Shown: piece by piece, positions 63,065 through 64,000 of the stretch
How positions within the stretch are numbered: position 1 is the stretch's first letter
How the letters are laid out: each line of letters begins with the position of its first letter
Assembly: GCA_045807725.1 (NCBI GenBank)
Contig: JBJMGV010000036.1
Coordinates: 66,670 to 130,669, forward strand
Source of the DNA: DATENM01 sp045807725
Lineage (GTDB): Bacteria > Acidobacteriota > Blastocatellia > UBA7656
Reading direction: 5' to 3'
DNA: 64,000 nt
The notes under the pieces: generated by a model
What the model was told of the DNA's origin: nothing
Seen by the model: only the letters and a program-made list of their open reading frames with translations
Databases searched by the model: none
Program-made: the position numbers and the translations under genes

Positions 63065-63700
63065 ATGCGCGGACGGTTCATCACAATGGAGGGCCTCGAC
63101 GGCTGCGGCAAGAGCACGCAGCTTGAGCGGCTGGCCAGTGCGCTCAAGGCGCGCGGCCTCGACCTGCTGATCACGCGCGAGCCGGGCGGCACGCCGCTCG
63201 GCGAAGGCGTGCGCGGGTTGCTGACCTCGAACGTGAGCGATGCCATCGTGCCGACGGCGGAACTCTTCCTCATCGTCGGCGCACGCGCCCAGCACGTCGC
63301 CGAATGCATACGGCCCGCACTTGCCGAAGGCCGTACGGTCATCAGCGACCGCTACACCGATTCGACCGTCGCCTTTCAAGGCTATGGGCGCGGGCTTGAT
63401 CTTGGCTTGATTGAAAAGATGAACGCGGCAGCGACCGGCGGACTGCGGCCTGATTTAACCGTCGTGCTCGACCTCGAACCCGAGCAGGCGCAGGCGCGCA
63501 TGAGTCCGCGCCCGATTGCCGGATTGCTCGGCGCGCTCGACATTGAGAAGCTCGACTTTCACACGCGTGTGCGGCGCGGCTACCTCGACCTGGCCGTCCG
63601 CGAAGCCGACCGCATTCGCATCGTCAACGCCGCCGGCAGCAGCGACGAGACGCACGCCGCCGTGATGCGAGTCGTTGAAGAAGTGGTCAGTGGTCAGTGA
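63065..63700 (+). CDS. tmk: Thymidylate kinase
   Basis: About 211 residues. Phosphorylates dTMP to dTDP. P-loop MEGLDGCGKSTQ near the start, LITREPGGTPLGE, VISDRYTDSTVAFQGYGRGL (in parts) and the lid-region LDLEPEQAQARM match the family. ATG at 63065 fits the family N-terminus; a GTG frame extension to 63011 is not credible. No clear ribosome site is seen. The last residues (VVSGQ) and the TGA lie in AGTGGTCAGTGGTCAGTGA repeat sequence. Confidence 0.92.
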   Translation: MRGRFITMEGLDGCGKSTQLERLASALKARGLDLLITREPGGTPLGEGVRGLLTSNVSDAIVPTAELFLIVGARAQHVAECIRPALAEGRTVISDRYTDSTVAFQGYGRGLDLGLIEKMNAAATGGLRPDLTVVLDLEPEQAQARMSPRPIAGLLGALDIEKLDFHTRVRRGYLDLAVREADRIRIVNAAGSSDETHAAVMRVVEEVVSGQ

Positions 63701-64000
63701 CCAGTGGCCAGTAATCAGTTGATAGTTGATAGCTGATAGTTGAAAGTTGATAGTTCCCCAAGCTCCGTCAGGAGCGCAATGTTTATAGTTACCGATGCGA
63801 TAGATGAAGCAAGCTCCGTCAGGAGCGCAATGTTTTAGTTACGCGGGCGGTTTAATCTGCAAGCACCGTCAGGAGCGCGATGTTTATAGAAATAGCTGAA
63901 GGATGTCACGAAGCCCCGTAGGGGCGCAATGTTGACATCACGCTCCTGACGGAGCTTGCATCATCTATTGCATCGGTAACTATAAACATTGCGCTCCTAA
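63684..64000. repeat. Composite palindromic repeat array running off the window edge
   Basis: Begins with the AGTGGTCAGTG tract inside the tmk stop region, then AGTTGATAGTTGATAG repeats, GCTCCGTCAGGAGC units at about 63761, 63811 and (variant) 63863, an inverted GCCCCGTAGGGGC at about 63923, and further inverted units to the edge. The stretch TTATAGTTACCGATGCGATAGATG (63783 on) is mirrored at about 63960-63985, so the array is one large imperfect palindrome. It continues past 64000. Confidence 0.75.

Overview
The window looks like a chromosomal stretch of a GC-rich, Gram-negative, free-living bacterium, most likely an Acidobacteriota and perhaps class Blastocatellia. This is inferred from gene content: a secreted VWFA-related protein of the acidobacterial type, a long FtsX/MacB-type duplicated orphan permease, an Oar-like TonB-dependent receptor with a carboxypeptidase-regulatory N-domain, a CRTAC1 (FG-GAP plus ASPIC/UnbV) protein beside TPR proteins, winged-helix regulators fused to membrane or STAND modules, and Hfq with a charged tail. 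There is no phage, plasmid or CRISPR, and no rRNA or tRNA was found.

Layout. 1-10.5 kb is mostly housekeeping: a cut-off ModC, hpt, a probable structured RNA with its own promoter and terminator, a nuclease-like protein, rnz-acpS-B12/MerR regulator, an RpoD-type sigma factor, a UbiB kinase, purA and trxA. 10.5-20.3 kb has glgA, a caspase-TPR protein, uppS, a DUF4352-like protein, a winged-helix/STAND/HEAT/membrane fusion and a membrane winged-helix sensor. 20.7-32.1 kb is an envelope block: TonB receptor, three TPR proteins, a VWA protein and a CRTAC1 protein. 32.5-36.2 kb is a histidine kinase/response regulator pair divergent from a proline-rich secreted protein, with PhoB-like direct repeats between them. 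36.5-39 kb has two convergent exported cytochromes. 39.2-42.7 kb holds a tandem pair of large membrane proteins. 42.7-49.7 kb is sugar-related (ThuA, gluconate-dehydrogenase subunit 3, Gfo/Idh/MocA, TIM-barrel isomerase) plus a Tat-exported PLP enzyme. 50.2-56 kb has ABC transporters, including a DUF2318-permease-ATPase metal-uptake-like set. 56.5-64 kb has a Ser/Thr kinase, a VapBC-like pair, a GH57 branching enzyme with a DUF4912 partner, hfq and tmk.

Gaps. Most long gaps are filled with modular palindromic repeats: arrays of short hairpins with cores such as GCTCCGTCAGGAGC and GTCCCGTAGGGAC, bordered by purine-rich inverted repeats. In two places a second inverted-repeat element of about 210-225 bp sits inside an array at a TATA, and one of these is itself interrupted by a 113-bp IS4-like MITE. 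Several genes end inside such repeats, so their last codons and stops come from repeat sequence.

Most notable: (i) the candidate structured RNA at about 1881-2129 with four GCAA-capped hairpins, three of them inside a 10-bp closing helix; (ii) the two paired CTTTACC/CTTTACA repeats in front of a perfect TATAAT at 35308-35382; (iii) the DNA-binding/STAND/HEAT/glycine-zipper membrane fusion at 16091-18919; (iv) the three-level nested repeats at 52.6-53.2 kb. Functions are assigned by reading motifs by eye; no database search was run.
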